A stretch of 64,000 bases of DNA from Lachnocurva sp045579705. GTDB taxonomy: Bacteria > Bacillota > Clostridia > Lachnospirales > Lachnospiraceae. The position numbers and the translations under genes are program-made. The stretch spans positions 40,424-104,423 of the forward strand of contig JAZNMP010000032.1 in the NCBI GenBank assembly GCA_045579705.1, given 5' to 3'. Each line of letters starts with the position of its first letter. The stretch's first letter is position 1. The notes beneath the pieces are model-generated. The model was given only the letters and a program-made list of their open reading frames with translations, was not told the origin of the DNA and did no database searches. Shown here one piece after another: positions 39,751-48,602 of the stretch.

Positions 39751-39779
39751 ATTATAATAAAGATAAGAAAATGCGTCAA
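39751..39779 (-). promoter_or_regulatory. Promoter of the yicC operon
   Basis: On the minus strand TTGACG (39774-39779), 17 bases, then TATAAT (39751-39756): a near-consensus vegetative promoter facing away from rqcH. Confidence 0.8.
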
Positions 39780-39798
39780 ATTTTTTTGGAGGATATAA

Positions 39799-41541
39799 AT
39801 GGCATTCAACGGTATTACTATACATGCATTGACAGATGAGCTAAGAGCAGAATTGTTGGGAACTCATATCTCAAAAATCTCTCAACCAGAGCCTCAGGAA
39901 TTACTACTTACAATCAAATTAAAGCGTGGAACAAAGAGACTACTGATCTCAGCAAATGCTTCTCTTCCACTTATATATCTAACCGACAATAACAAAGTCA
40001 GTCCACTTAATGCGCCAAACTTCTGTATGCTACTTCGCAAACATATAGCCAATGGTCTCATCAAAGACATCGAACAGGTCGGCTTAGAGCGAGTTATCAA
40101 ATTCACTATCGAACACAGGGATGAAATGGGTGACCTTACGGAAAAATATCTCTACGTAGAGATTATGAGCAAACACTCCAATATCATCTTCACAAACTCT
40201 GATAATATGATTCTAGACAGCATCAAACATATCTCAGCTGCTGTTAGTTCAGTACGTGAAGTTCTACCTGGAAAGGAATACTTTATCCCTACTCAGGAAG
40301 ACAAGGTAAATCCTTTCGAAATCACAGAAGAAGAATTCCTAGAACTAATCCCTCGAAAAGCTATGGGCTTATCAAAGGCGATTTACACTTCGTTTACCGG
40401 ATTCTCTCCAGTTACCGGACTCGAGCTTTCTGTAAGAGCTTCACTCGATGCTGACCAGTCCACTAAGTCGTTATCCAAAGACGATTTAAAGAGACTCTAC
40501 TCAGAGTTTGCACATCTAATCTCTGATATGAAAGAGGCAAACTATCAGCCTAATATTATTTTTTCAAAAGACAACGAGAAACCTATGGAATTCTCAGCAT
40601 TTAAACTTTCATCTTACAAAGAAGAGAACATAGAATACTATGACAGCATCTCAAAGATGCTCGAAACCTACTACTACGCACGCGATATCTATGCTTCAAT
40701 GCACCAGAGATCCAGCGATTTAAAGAAGATAATCACAAATCTGCTTTCTCGAAATCGTAAGAAATTCGCGCTTCAGGAAAAACAGCTTGCCGATACAGCT
40801 AAAAAAGATAAATTCAGAAAACGCGGCGAGCTCATTCAGGCGTATTCATACATGATCAGTCTAGGCATGGACAAAGTCGTTGTAAATGATTACGAAACAG
40901 GTGAAGACGTCACTCTGACTCTCGATCCTACCAAGTCAGCGATAGAGAACGCAAATGCTCTCTTTGAAAAATATCAGAAGCTAAAGAGAACCGAAGTCGA
41001 AGTAGCCGAACAGCTCAAACTTACCAAAGACGCTATAGATCACCTCGAATCTATAAAGACATCTCTCGACCTCGCAGAGAACACTGACGATTTGGATCTA
41101 ATCAGACACGAAATGGAAGAATTCGATTTCATTCACAAACACACTTCAAAGAAGGGGAAGAAAAGCTTGAAGGAGAAGCCGCTTCATTTCGTAACAAAGG
41201 ACGGCTTCGATATCTATGTCGGAAAGAACAACTACCAGAATGATTACATTACCTTCAAGCTCTCAAACCCTGAAGACTGGTGGTTCCACGCAAAACAGAT
41301 TACGGGAAGCCACGTCCTCGTGCAGACACACGGCAGAGAGCTTCCTGACGACGTATACGAAATCGCCGCTTCTCTCGCCGGATACTATTCAAGCGGCCGT
41401 GACCAAAACAAAATCGAAATCGACTATTTGCAGAAGAAAAATGTAAAAAAGCCGAATGCTGCTGCACCCGGCTTTGTAATTTATTACACTAACTATTCGA
41501 TGGTTGTTAAACCAGAAATTCGAGATGTAGAAAAAATCTAA
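39799..41541 (+). CDS. rqcH: Ribosome quality control factor RqcH (NFACT/FbpA family)
   Basis: RqcH binds stalled 50S-peptidyl-tRNA complexes and adds alanine tails that mark the nascent chain for destruction. NFACT-N begins MAFNGITIHALTDEL and includes FCMLLRKHI. A long coiled-coil middle spans about residues 280-430. The NFACT-R domain contains DWWFHAKQITGSHVLV near the C-terminus. At 580 residues it is complete. TTGGAGG precedes the ATG. It was formerly annotated as a fibronectin-binding protein. It diverges from yicC, as yloA does from yloC in B. subtilis, and its stop codon interlocks with that of recG. Confidence 0.94.
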   Translation: MAFNGITIHALTDELRAELLGTHISKISQPEPQELLLTIKLKRGTKRLLISANASLPLIYLTDNNKVSPLNAPNFCMLLRKHIANGLIKDIEQVGLERVIKFTIEHRDEMGDLTEKYLYVEIMSKHSNIIFTNSDNMILDSIKHISAAVSSVREVLPGKEYFIPTQEDKVNPFEITEEEFLELIPRKAMGLSKAIYTSFTGFSPVTGLELSVRASLDADQSTKSLSKDDLKRLYSEFAHLISDMKEANYQPNIIFSKDNEKPMEFSAFKLSSYKEENIEYYDSISKMLETYYYARDIYASMHQRSSDLKKIITNLLSRNRKKFALQEKQLADTAKKDKFRKRGELIQAYSYMISLGMDKVVVNDYETGEDVTLTLDPTKSAIENANALFEKYQKLKRTEVEVAEQLKLTKDAIDHLESIKTSLDLAENTDDLDLIRHEMEEFDFIHKHTSKKGKKSLKEKPLHFVTKDGFDIYVGKNNYQNDYITFKLSNPEDWWFHAKQITGSHVLVQTHGRELPDDVYEIAASLAGYYSSGRDQNKIEIDYLQKKNVKKPNAAAPGFVIYYTNYSMVVKPEIRDVEKI

Positions 41542-43598
41542 AGATTAGTAAAAATCTTGCTCTGACCTCGTTCTAAGAGAACCTTAAAGATTTGATTCTC
41601 AGGGTTCTTAAGTTCGGGGTCTTTTTTCAATATATCTTCAACATCTTCCTTTGCATTTTCCAGAATCTCGGCATCCTGATAGATATCGACGATATCAAAT
41701 CCCATCTCACCAGACTGTCGAATTCCGCGGAAATCACCAGGCCCTCTCAATCGCAAATCTTCATTTGCAATATGAAATCCATCATTAGATTCCTTCAAAC
41801 ACATTAGACGTGATTTAGCGCTCTCGCTCTTTGGAGCAGAATTCATAAGAATACAGAAGCTCTGCTCACTTCCTCGTCCAACTCTGCCTCGAAGCTGATG
41901 CAACGAAGAAAGTCCAAAACGCTGAGCATCTTCAATCATCATAATAGTCGCATTTGGAACGTTGACTCCGACCTCGATAACTGTCGTCGAAACGAGGATA
42001 GAGATAGCTCCTTCAGAAAAAGCTTTGATTACACTTTCTTTTTCCTCACTCTTCATCTTTCCGTGAAGTATTCCGGTAGTAATTTCCGGAGGAAGAACCT
42101 CTCTAAGCTTCATCTCATAGTCGATGACGTTTTCACCTTCAGAATTCTCTGTTTCTGAGACCAGAGGACAAACGATGTAGGCCTGACGTCCTTTTAAAAC
42201 CTCAGACACTATCATCTGCCACGACTTCGTTCTCATGGACGGATCAACTACAGCTGTTTTTATCTCCTGACGATTCTTTGGCATAGAGTGAATCTGAGTT
42301 ATGTTCATGCCATCGTATAGTACGAGAGCCAGCGTTCTAGGAATCGGTGTCGCTGAAAGTAGGATCGAAAACGGAGAAGAACCTTTGTCCGAGAACGACT
42401 TTCTCTGCTTCACACCAAAACGATGCTGCTCGTCAGTAATTACAAGTCCCAGATTCTTAAAGGAAACACCCTCCTGAATGAGAGCATGCGTACCTATTAC
42501 GATGTCTATCTCACCCTTTGCGAGTGAATCATAGATTTCTTTCTTTCTAGCTTTAGGAGTAGAACCTGTAAGGAGCTCGACCTTAAACGGAAGCTTATAC
42601 ATCTCAATATCGGAAAGCAGACCTTCATAATGCTGAGTTGCAAGAACTTCAGTAGGCGCCATAAGTGCAGACTGATAGCCATTTTCCGCCATTCTGCACA
42701 TCACCAGGAAAGAAACTATCGTCTTTCCGCAACCTACATCTCCCTGAATCAAACGTTCTGTGACGTATTCGCCTTCGAAATCTGAAAAAATATCACTCAA
42801 AGCCTCATTCTGCCCCTCAGTAAGTTCAAAAGGAAGAGAATTTAAGAAGCTCTTCGTAATGCAATCTTCCTTTAAATCGAAAGTATTTAAAGCCCTGTCT
42901 AATCCCTCTTCTTCATATTTCTGTTCTAGGAAGAATTCGAGCAACTCTGTATAGGCAAAACGATTTCTAGCTTTTATGAGTTGTGATAGATTATCCGGCC
43001 TATGCATAGTTCTAATCGCATCAGAAAGCCCCATCAGTCCTCTTCGTTCTAGCAAGTCTACTGGAAGAGCATCTTCTATCTCAAACGAAGCACAAAGCGC
43101 CTGATCGATAGTTTTTGAAATAGCTTTGTTCTTCAACCCCTTCGTCTGTTTATAGATAGGTACAGGCTTCGCCTTCAGCTTCTCGTATTCATCCGGAAGG
43201 AACAAGGCAGGCTGTTCGATTCGAAGAACACCATTTTTTTCAGAAACTTTACCATAGAAAACATAAGGCATGTTTCTATTCAGAGTGTTCTTAATATATG
43301 GCATGTTATACCATACGACTTCAATCACGCCACATTCCGTCTCAAGCACACCGATAGCGATAGAAAAACGGTTAAAACGGCGCAATACGAGCGGCCTAAT
43401 AACCATTCCGAGGATTGCTACGGTTTCTCCGGAAGAAATCTCATCTAGAGAACTCGTAGGCGGATATTCCTTATAATCGCGTGGAAAAAAAGAGAGTATA
43501 TCCCTTACAGTATATACTCCCATTTTATTAAACAAATTTTCAGTTTTTTCTCCTACACCTTTAAGTGTATGTATAGGTGCATCAAGATATAATGACAT
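41538..43598 (-). CDS. recG: ATP-dependent DNA helicase RecG
   Basis: RecG remodels stalled replication forks and branched recombination intermediates. The N-terminal wedge/OB domain (about residues 60-180) is followed by helicase motor domains. Walker A is QGDVGCGKT, motif II is TDEQHRFG (the DEQH box), motif III is LSATPIPRT, and motif VI is HQLRGRVGRG. At 686 residues it is full length. It follows fakA by one base. It converges with rqcH, sharing four bases at the ends. Confidence 0.97.
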   Translation of the reverse strand: MSLYLDAPIHTLKGVGEKTENLFNKMGVYTVRDILSFFPRDYKEYPPTSSLDEISSGETVAILGMVIRPLVLRRFNRFSIAIGVLETECGVIEVVWYNMPYIKNTLNRNMPYVFYGKVSEKNGVLRIEQPALFLPDEYEKLKAKPVPIYKQTKGLKNKAISKTIDQALCASFEIEDALPVDLLERRGLMGLSDAIRTMHRPDNLSQLIKARNRFAYTELLEFFLEQKYEEEGLDRALNTFDLKEDCITKSFLNSLPFELTEGQNEALSDIFSDFEGEYVTERLIQGDVGCGKTIVSFLVMCRMAENGYQSALMAPTEVLATQHYEGLLSDIEMYKLPFKVELLTGSTPKARKKEIYDSLAKGEIDIVIGTHALIQEGVSFKNLGLVITDEQHRFGVKQRKSFSDKGSSPFSILLSATPIPRTLALVLYDGMNITQIHSMPKNRQEIKTAVVDPSMRTKSWQMIVSEVLKGRQAYIVCPLVSETENSEGENVIDYEMKLREVLPPEITTGILHGKMKSEEKESVIKAFSEGAISILVSTTVIEVGVNVPNATIMMIEDAQRFGLSSLHQLRGRVGRGSEQSFCILMNSAPKSESAKSRLMCLKESNDGFHIANEDLRLRGPGDFRGIRQSGEMGFDIVDIYQDAEILENAKEDVEDILKKDPELKNPENQIFKVLLERGQSKIFTNL

Positions 43599-43599
43599 A

Positions 43600-45213
43600 T
43601 TATTCTACACTTACTACGTAATAGTAAACTGGCTGTCCACCGTTCTCTACTTCTACTTCGAGATTTGGGAACTTAGTAACAAGCATATCCTTCATCTCGT
43701 TTGCTTCACCTTCTGTAACATCACAACCAAAGTATACTGTGATGAGTGAAGAAGCTTCAGATACCATCTCTTCGAGCATTTCAACAAAGACTTTATCCTT
43801 ATCCGGGCCAACAGAGATAATACCCTTATCGCCGATACCCATGTAATCGCCAGACTTGATAGTCTTATCATCGATTTCAGTATCACGAACAGCGTATGTA
43901 ATCTGTCCAGTAGCTACGTTCTTGATTTCCTCTTCCATGATAGCTTTGTTTTCTTCAACAGACTTATCTGGAAGGTAATTTATAAGTGCTGTAATACCCT
44001 GAGGTACAGTTGTTGTAGGAATTACAACTACCTGCTTATCCTCTGATAAAGCTACTGCCTGGTTTGCAGCAAGGATGATGTTCTTATTATTTGGAAGAAC
44101 GAATACAGTCTTCGCATTTACTTTTTCAATAGCACTTAAAATATCATCTGTGCTTGGGTTCATAGTCTGACCGCCAGTGATATTTACATCAACACCCATA
44201 TCGAGGAAGATCTGGTTCATACCTTCACCAGCTGATACTGATACAAATCCGATTTCCTTCATATCAGAAGCAACTACTTCTTCCTCTACAACAGGAAGTG
44301 TAAAACCATTCTTTGCATCGATGGCATTTGCGAATTTAATCTCATGTACTTCACCGAGAGCACATGCCTTAGTGATGATTTCACCTGGAATATCTGTGAG
44401 AACAGATACTTCAACGTATGCTTTCTCATTCTTGAAAGTCTTTACGTCACCAGCTGTCTTCATGAATGAATCATAATCAGCGATTCTTTCAACTGAAGTT
44501 GTCTTCTCTGGTACTAAAACAAAAGAAAGCTCATATGTATATACTTTTTCAGCCTTCTGCTTTGATTCTGCTCCATCGAATGACAAATCGATTTCATCGC
44601 CATTCAAATAAGCGTAAACGCCCTTAAGAACCTGCATAAGACCAGCTCCACCCGAGTCAACTACGCCAGCCTGCTTAAGAACAGGAAGCATCTCTGGTGT
44701 CTGCTGAAGTACCTTATCTCCTTCATCGATGATAAGCTGAAGGAATTCAAGAATATCATCTGTAGTTTCAACAGCTTCAGAAGCCTTGTCAGCAATTCCT
44801 CTAGCTACTGTAAGGATAGTTCCTTCCTTCGGTTTCATAACAGCCTTGTAGGCTGTCTCTGTAGCCTTTTCACAAGCTGCAGCCAATACAGGAACTGTAA
44901 TATCTGTTTCAGTCTTACAAACTTTTGAAAATCCTCTAAAGAGCTGTGAAAGGATAACACCTGAGTTACCTCTGGCTCCTCTAAGAGATCCAGAAGACAT
45001 AGCTTTGCAAACGCTCTTCATGTCTCTATTTTCAAGCTCCATTACGGCTTTTGCTGCAGACATAACTGTCATAGTCATATTTGTACCAGTGTCACCATCT
45101 GGAACCGGGAACACATTAAGTTCGTTTATCTTGTCTTCTTCAGCCTGAAGGAATTTAGCACCAGCTAAGAATCCCTGGGCAAGCTGATCAGAATTAATCG
45201 TCTTTAATTCCAA
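43600..45213 (-). CDS. fakA: FakA-type fatty acid kinase / DAK2 domain protein
   Basis: FakA phosphorylates FakB-bound fatty acids in Gram-positive bacteria, feeding exogenous or recycled fatty acids into lipids. The N-terminal DAK2 kinase domain has FPVPDGDTGTNMTMTVMSA, with Asp residues for Mg-ATP, and SGSLRGARGNSGVILSQ. The C-terminal DegV-like part includes PNNKNIILAANQAV. The best start is TTG at 45213, eight bases after AAGGAGG, giving 537 residues. An upstream in-frame start overlaps the Asp23 gene. Pairing with an Asp23 protein and recG matches the Firmicutes order. Confidence 0.92.
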   Translation of the reverse strand: MELKTINSDQLAQGFLAGAKFLQAEEDKINELNVFPVPDGDTGTNMTMTVMSAAKAVMELENRDMKSVCKAMSSGSLRGARGNSGVILSQLFRGFSKVCKTETDITVPVLAAACEKATETAYKAVMKPKEGTILTVARGIADKASEAVETTDDILEFLQLIIDEGDKVLQQTPEMLPVLKQAGVVDSGGAGLMQVLKGVYAYLNGDEIDLSFDGAESKQKAEKVYTYELSFVLVPEKTTSVERIADYDSFMKTAGDVKTFKNEKAYVEVSVLTDIPGEIITKACALGEVHEIKFANAIDAKNGFTLPVVEEEVVASDMKEIGFVSVSAGEGMNQIFLDMGVDVNITGGQTMNPSTDDILSAIEKVNAKTVFVLPNNKNIILAANQAVALSEDKQVVVIPTTTVPQGITALINYLPDKSVEENKAIMEEEIKNVATGQITYAVRDTEIDDKTIKSGDYMGIGDKGIISVGPDKDKVFVEMLEEMVSEASSLITVYFGCDVTEGEANEMKDMLVTKFPNLEVEVENGGQPVYYYVVSVE

Positions 45214-45226
45214 AGTTAAGTCCTCC

Positions 45227-45586
45227 TTAATCGATGACACGAACGCCTTCGACATAAACATTAATCTTATCTACATTAAGACCAGTATACTCACTAACCT
45301 TGTATTTAACTGTTTCATTTAAGTTATCGCATACTGCGGGAATATTTACTCCAAAAGAAACGATAACGTGAAAATCCAAAGAAATGTGATTATTTTCGCC
45401 CATGATTACTTTAATACCATGGTTGAGATAATCCTTCTTCAATAGTTTAACAAGACCATCTTTAACATTAACGGCAGCCATTCCGACAATACCGAAACAT
45501 TCAACAGCTACAGATCCTGCATATGTAGCGATAACATCTTCATCGATAATTATCTTTCCTAATTTTGTTTCCATTTCTCCCTGCAT
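45227..45586 (-). CDS. Asp23/Gls24 family envelope stress protein
   Basis: A 119-residue Asp23-family protein (YloU type) of unclear biochemical role, linked to envelope stress and placed before fakA in many Firmicutes. Conserved features are GKIIIDEDVIATYAGSVAVE, GIVGMA and the valine-rich strand FHVIVSFGVNIP. The ATG at 45586 follows GGAGGTC. Sixteen upstream in-frame codons lack a ribosome binding site and are rejected. It ends 13 bases before the fakA TTG start. Confidence 0.9.
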   Translation of the reverse strand: MQGEMETKLGKIIIDEDVIATYAGSVAVECFGIVGMAAVNVKDGLVKLLKKDYLNHGIKVIMGENNHISLDFHVIVSFGVNIPAVCDNLNETVKYKVSEYTGLNVDKINVYVEGVRVID

Positions 45587-45654
45587 ATTGACCTCCGTCA
45601 TTAAAAAAATCTTTACTAGTTTATTATAAGGCATTAACAGAAAAAAACAAACTA

Positions 45655-45688
45655 ATAAAAAAAGCGCACGGCATCACTACCGCGCACT
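45655..45688 (-). terminator. Rho-independent terminator after rpmB
   Basis: On the minus strand AGTGCGCGG pairs with CCGTGCGCT (nine pairs including two G-U), followed by a run of T. It lies between rpmB and the Asp23 gene. Confidence 0.85.
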
Positions 45689-45721
45689 TTACATTCGATC
45701 ACGAAATTATCTCAATAGAGA

Positions 45722-45907
45722 TCATGCACGCTCTACTCTATTTGAGCGAAGGCATGAAGTACAAACGTGAAGCTTCTTAGGTGTTCCTTCAACGATACAT
45801 CTAACATTCTTTACATTTGATTTCCAAATCTTGTTGGATCTTCTATGAGAATGGCTCACCTTAATACCGAAATGAGCGCCCTTTCCGCATACATCACATT
45901 TTGCCAT
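45722..45907 (-). CDS. rpmB: 50S ribosomal protein L28
   Basis: A 61-residue L28 with both zinc-ribbon Cys pairs (CDVCGKG and CTSCLRS), so it is the zinc-binding form. The sequence starts MAKCDVCGKGAHFGIKVSHS and ends SNRVERA. The ATG at 45907 follows AGGAGG. Longer in-frame extension is not ribosomal sequence. A zinc-free paralogue elsewhere in the genome cannot be judged from the window. It has its own promoter and terminator and appears monocistronic. Confidence 0.97.
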   Translation of the reverse strand: MAKCDVCGKGAHFGIKVSHSHRRSNKIWKSNVKNVRCIVEGTPKKLHVCTSCLRSNRVERA

Positions 45908-45925
45908 CGTGCTACACCTCCTAAA

Positions 45926-45942
45926 AACCGATGTGTTCGGTT
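45926..45942 (-). promoter_or_regulatory. Small hairpin with U-run before rpmB ribosome binding site
   Basis: On the minus strand AACCGA and TCGGTT form a six-pair stem with a five-base loop, followed by five T and then AGGAGG. It could be a weak attenuator of rpmB. Confidence 0.35.
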
Positions 45943-45965
45943 GAATTCTCGTCACAACATTTGAT

Positions 45966-45994
45966 ATATTAACAAAACATACACCAAAAAGCAA
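45966..45994 (-). promoter_or_regulatory. Possible rpmB promoter
   Basis: TTGCTT (45989-45994) and TAATAT (45966-45971) on the minus strand are 17 bases apart. Both are imperfect matches. Confidence 0.4.
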
Positions 45995-46019
45995 GCATTT
46001 TTCTCAAAAACTTTATCAA

Positions 46020-46406
46020 TTATTCTTCTTCAAAACTAGAAAGATCGATATCTTCTATAGGATCTGAACTTTTTCTATTCTTAAACTTAGCCACAATATC
46101 TGGTACCAGCTCAACGATTCTATCAATACTCTTGTCAGTTGAGACACGTAACAAACGAACATTATCACCATTGATTACAATCAAAGCAACAGGAACGAGC
46201 TTGCCGCCGAGACCACCGCCTCCGTTTCCTTTAGTGTCTGAAGAGAAAGCTCCCGCTCCTACTCCAAATGATACATCTACGAGCGGAAAAATCGTGGTCT
46301 CACCTACTGTCTTTGGCTCTCCGATTACAGTCTTTGATGTCAGAAATGACTCCATACCTTCAAACAGTGATTCAATGATTGGTTTAAATCTTTCGTTCTT
46401 GTCCAT
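46020..46406 (-). CDS. ytfJ: GerW/YtfJ family spore protein
   Basis: A 128-residue YtfJ/GerW-type protein. In B. subtilis this family member is made in sporulation and needed for germination. Conserved parts are SKTVIGEPKTVGETTIFPLVDVSFG, a glycine-rich GNGGGGLGGKLVPVALIV and the acidic tail. Its presence hints that the organism, or its ancestors, can sporulate; the window holds no other clear sporulation gene. The DUF2953 gene lies 12 bases upstream in the same direction, the usual pairing (YtfI-YtfJ). Confidence 0.9.
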   Translation of the reverse strand: MDKNERFKPIIESLFEGMESFLTSKTVIGEPKTVGETTIFPLVDVSFGVGAGAFSSDTKGNGGGGLGGKLVPVALIVINGDNVRLLRVSTDKSIDRIVELVPDIVAKFKNRKSSDPIEDIDLSSFEEE

Positions 46407-46418
46407 TATATGTCCTCC

Positions 46419-47183
46419 CTAGCCTTTGAATAGTTTCATAATATCTTTGTCATTAAATACAGATAACCCAAACTTCAAAACTCTAAATAGAATTATACGA
46501 CCTTGCAAAACTATTTGTCCATGAATAGATATGCTGTCCGCCATAAAATCCGGAGATAGTTTAATATCGTCTCCATACAGAACCGGAAATTGGGCAAAAA
46601 TACCTGTCAAAATCCCAGTTTGAGCCGGATCAAACAGAGAATACGAAATCTTCGTTCCCTTGAAATCGATATGAATCGACGAAAGGAATTTCTTTGTCTT
46701 CTGGATTAGACGCTTTAGAGCTTTCTGATTCCTCTCCGAGAAGAAATCGTCGATTTTCTCAGATAGCGATTTCCCTTCCCTCTTTGCGCCTGCATCTTTG
46801 CTGTTCTCTGCTTTGTTAACACTCTTTTCGTCCTTTGATTCCGAAGTATGCTTAGATTTAGTGGAATTCTTTGGCTTTGTGGCATTCTTCGGCTTTGTGG
46901 CCATCTTCGGCTTTGTGGCATTCTTCGGCTTTGTGGCCTTCTTTTTTTCCTTCGACCTAAGTATGGGAATCAATCCCCAGAGAATAGCTACCCTGTACTT
47001 GAAATTCCCATCAAATTCCGCCTTCATCGTAACGAAGTGAAAGAAACTATGACCTCTGCCTCTAATCTCATAACCTTCAAAATCTCCGTATAGATTAATA
47101 CTCCACGGAAATATAATCAGTAACACAAGAATGCCTAGAATAGCGAGTAGTATGATTCCTAGTACTTTTAAAACTAGCAACAT
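46419..47183 (-). CDS. DUF2953 domain protein with Lys-Pro-Lys repeat linker
   Basis: A 254-residue protein with one N-terminal membrane segment (about residues 3-26) and the DUF2953 domain, usually found beside ytfJ and probably connected to sporulation. Between the N-terminal and C-terminal parts lies a basic linker of six-residue units of the type KNATKP (about residues 82-105), encoded by four 18-bp repeats. A Lys/Glu-rich stretch follows. The C-terminal part (RLIQKTKKFLSSIHIDFKG onward) matches the family core. Linker length probably varies between strains. Confidence 0.83.
   Translation of the reverse strand: MLLVLKVLGIILLAILGILVLLIIFPWSINLYGDFEGYEIRGRGHSFFHFVTMKAEFDGNFKYRVAILWGLIPILRSKEKKKATKPKNATKPKMATKPKNATKPKNSTKSKHTSESKDEKSVNKAENSKDAGAKREGKSLSEKIDDFFSERNQKALKRLIQKTKKFLSSIHIDFKGTKISYSLFDPAQTGILTGIFAQFPVLYGDDIKLSPDFMADSISIHGQIVLQGRIILFRVLKFGLSVFNDKDIMKLFKG
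46867..46938 (-). repeat. Four tandem 18-bp repeats inside the DUF2953 gene
   Basis: Units at 46867-46884, 46885-46902, 46903-46920 and 46921-46938 differ by at most a few bases (core CTTCGGCTTTGTGGC). The period of 18 keeps the reading frame, so copy number can change without breaking the gene. Confidence 0.9.
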
Positions 47184-47192
47184 ATAGCCCCC

Positions 47193-48602
47193 TTAATTAT
47201 TAAAATAAGCCGACATAATCTGATATGCTGAATTTGATGCATAAAGCTTCGTATCTTCTAGAATTACACAGACAGCAATCGTTCTGTCTCCATCTGTTCC
47301 GAAGCCCGTAAACCAAGAATGTGTATCCTTAGAAGAGTTAAATTCGGCAGTACCTGTTTTTCCGTATGCTTCAAAATTAGTCGCTCTTCTAAAGGCGCTA
47401 CGCGCTGTACCCTGAGTAACAACACTACGCATCAAAGTCTTCATCGTAGAAACTTCATCAGAAGACATTATATCACGAAGTTCTTTCGGCGAAGTAGTTG
47501 AAACTGTGTCTCCACTCGCGTTTTCTATACGATCGATTAGATAAGGCTTCATCATAGTACCATTGTTTGCAACAGTAGCACTGATTAAGCACATCTCCAT
47601 CGGTGTAACCAGCGTCTTTCCCTGTCCAAAGGAAGTCGCCATAATCTGAGCTTTACCTTCTTTATCGCCGAGGAGGAATCTCGACTTTGCAATACTCTGA
47701 TCCGTCTTTATCGACTCATTCATAAGGAAGTCCTCAGCTGTATCTCTAAGACGACCCTCAGACAAATCCAGACCTATCTTTGAAAAGTCAACATTACAGG
47801 AATTTGCAAAAGCATGTTCCAGAGTCTGGTGTCCATGTGATTCATTATAAGCGCAGTGAACGGTGTAATTTCCGACCGTATACTGACCATTACAATCAAA
47901 AGTATCATTAATGCTTCCGCCGTCACGTAGATAAGAAAGCGCTGTTATAATCTTAAAAGTTGATCCCGGCGGGTACAAGCCCTGTGTCGCACGGTTTAAC
48001 AGCACGCTATCATTTCCGCTGGACAGAGTATTCCAGTCTTCGCTGATAGTGTTCGGATTAAAGCTAGGTTTTGAAACCTCTGCCAAAATCTTTCCTGTAT
48101 CGGCATCGATAACGACTGCGGCACCTTTTTTCGTTGTAATCGCATTATAAGCTGTACGCTGAAGCGCCGGATCTAAAGTAGTAATCAGGTTATCGCCTTG
48201 GTTCTTCACACCAGAAACATCATTCTTTACGCGGTTTGTTATGAACTCGTGAGAAGTCAGCAGCAACGAGTTATCATACATCTCGATTCCACTCATTCCC
48301 TTGTTCGTATAACCCACTACGTGGGAAAAAATTTCCCCTTGCGGATATCTTCTAGTATTATTTCCAGCTTCATCAGTCTCTGTAGTCGCAAGTATAGTTC
48401 CATCAGAAGCTTTGATATCTCCTCTGACTACATTCTTCTCCAAATTAGTCATCCTAGGGTTGTATGCGTTATTTACGAATTTATCGCTTTTTGCAAGTAT
48501 GAAATAACATAGATAAGCTGCCATACTCAAAAACAAAAACAGGAAGATATATATGATAAGCAGATATCTAGTACTCTTATTATCTTTCTTTATATCACTC
48601 AT
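47193..48602 (-). CDS. Class B penicillin-binding protein (PbpA/FtsI-like)
   Basis: A 469-residue D,D-transpeptidase with an N-terminal membrane anchor (about residues 13-35), a short pedestal domain and the catalytic domain. The motifs are SxxK in PPGSTFKI, SxN in NSCNVDF and KTG in YGKTGTAEF. It is much shorter than the PBP2 at 7.3-10.1 kb. It overlaps the preceding SEDS gene by four bases, so the two probably form a polymerase-transpeptidase pair, for division or sporulation. The lack of PASTA domains argues against the classical septal PBP. Confidence 0.92.
   Translation of the reverse strand: MSDIKKDNKSTRYLLIIYIFLFLFLSMAAYLCYFILAKSDKFVNNAYNPRMTNLEKNVVRGDIKASDGTILATTETDEAGNNTRRYPQGEIFSHVVGYTNKGMSGIEMYDNSLLLTSHEFITNRVKNDVSGVKNQGDNLITTLDPALQRTAYNAITTKKGAAVVIDADTGKILAEVSKPSFNPNTISEDWNTLSSGNDSVLLNRATQGLYPPGSTFKIITALSYLRDGGSINDTFDCNGQYTVGNYTVHCAYNESHGHQTLEHAFANSCNVDFSKIGLDLSEGRLRDTAEDFLMNESIKTDQSIAKSRFLLGDKEGKAQIMATSFGQGKTLVTPMEMCLISATVANNGTMMKPYLIDRIENASGDTVSTTSPKELRDIMSSDEVSTMKTLMRSVVTQGTARSAFRRATNFEAYGKTGTAEFNSSKDTHSWFTGFGTDGDRTIAVCVILEDTKLYASNSAYQIMSAYFNN

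Noticed and set aside
39709..39825. Upstream extension of yicC
   Set aside because: It would run through the near-consensus yicC promoter and into rqcH; family proteins start at MTGFGRG.
46867..46938. CRISPR-like repeat array
   Set aside because: Units are contiguous 18-bp tandem copies inside a coding frame, with no spacers.
46798..47093. Plus-strand open frames with a FGFVAFFGFVA-type repeat, opposite the DUF2953 gene
   Set aside because: They are the antisense reading of the 18-bp tandem repeat, have no ribosome binding site and no plausible protein features.
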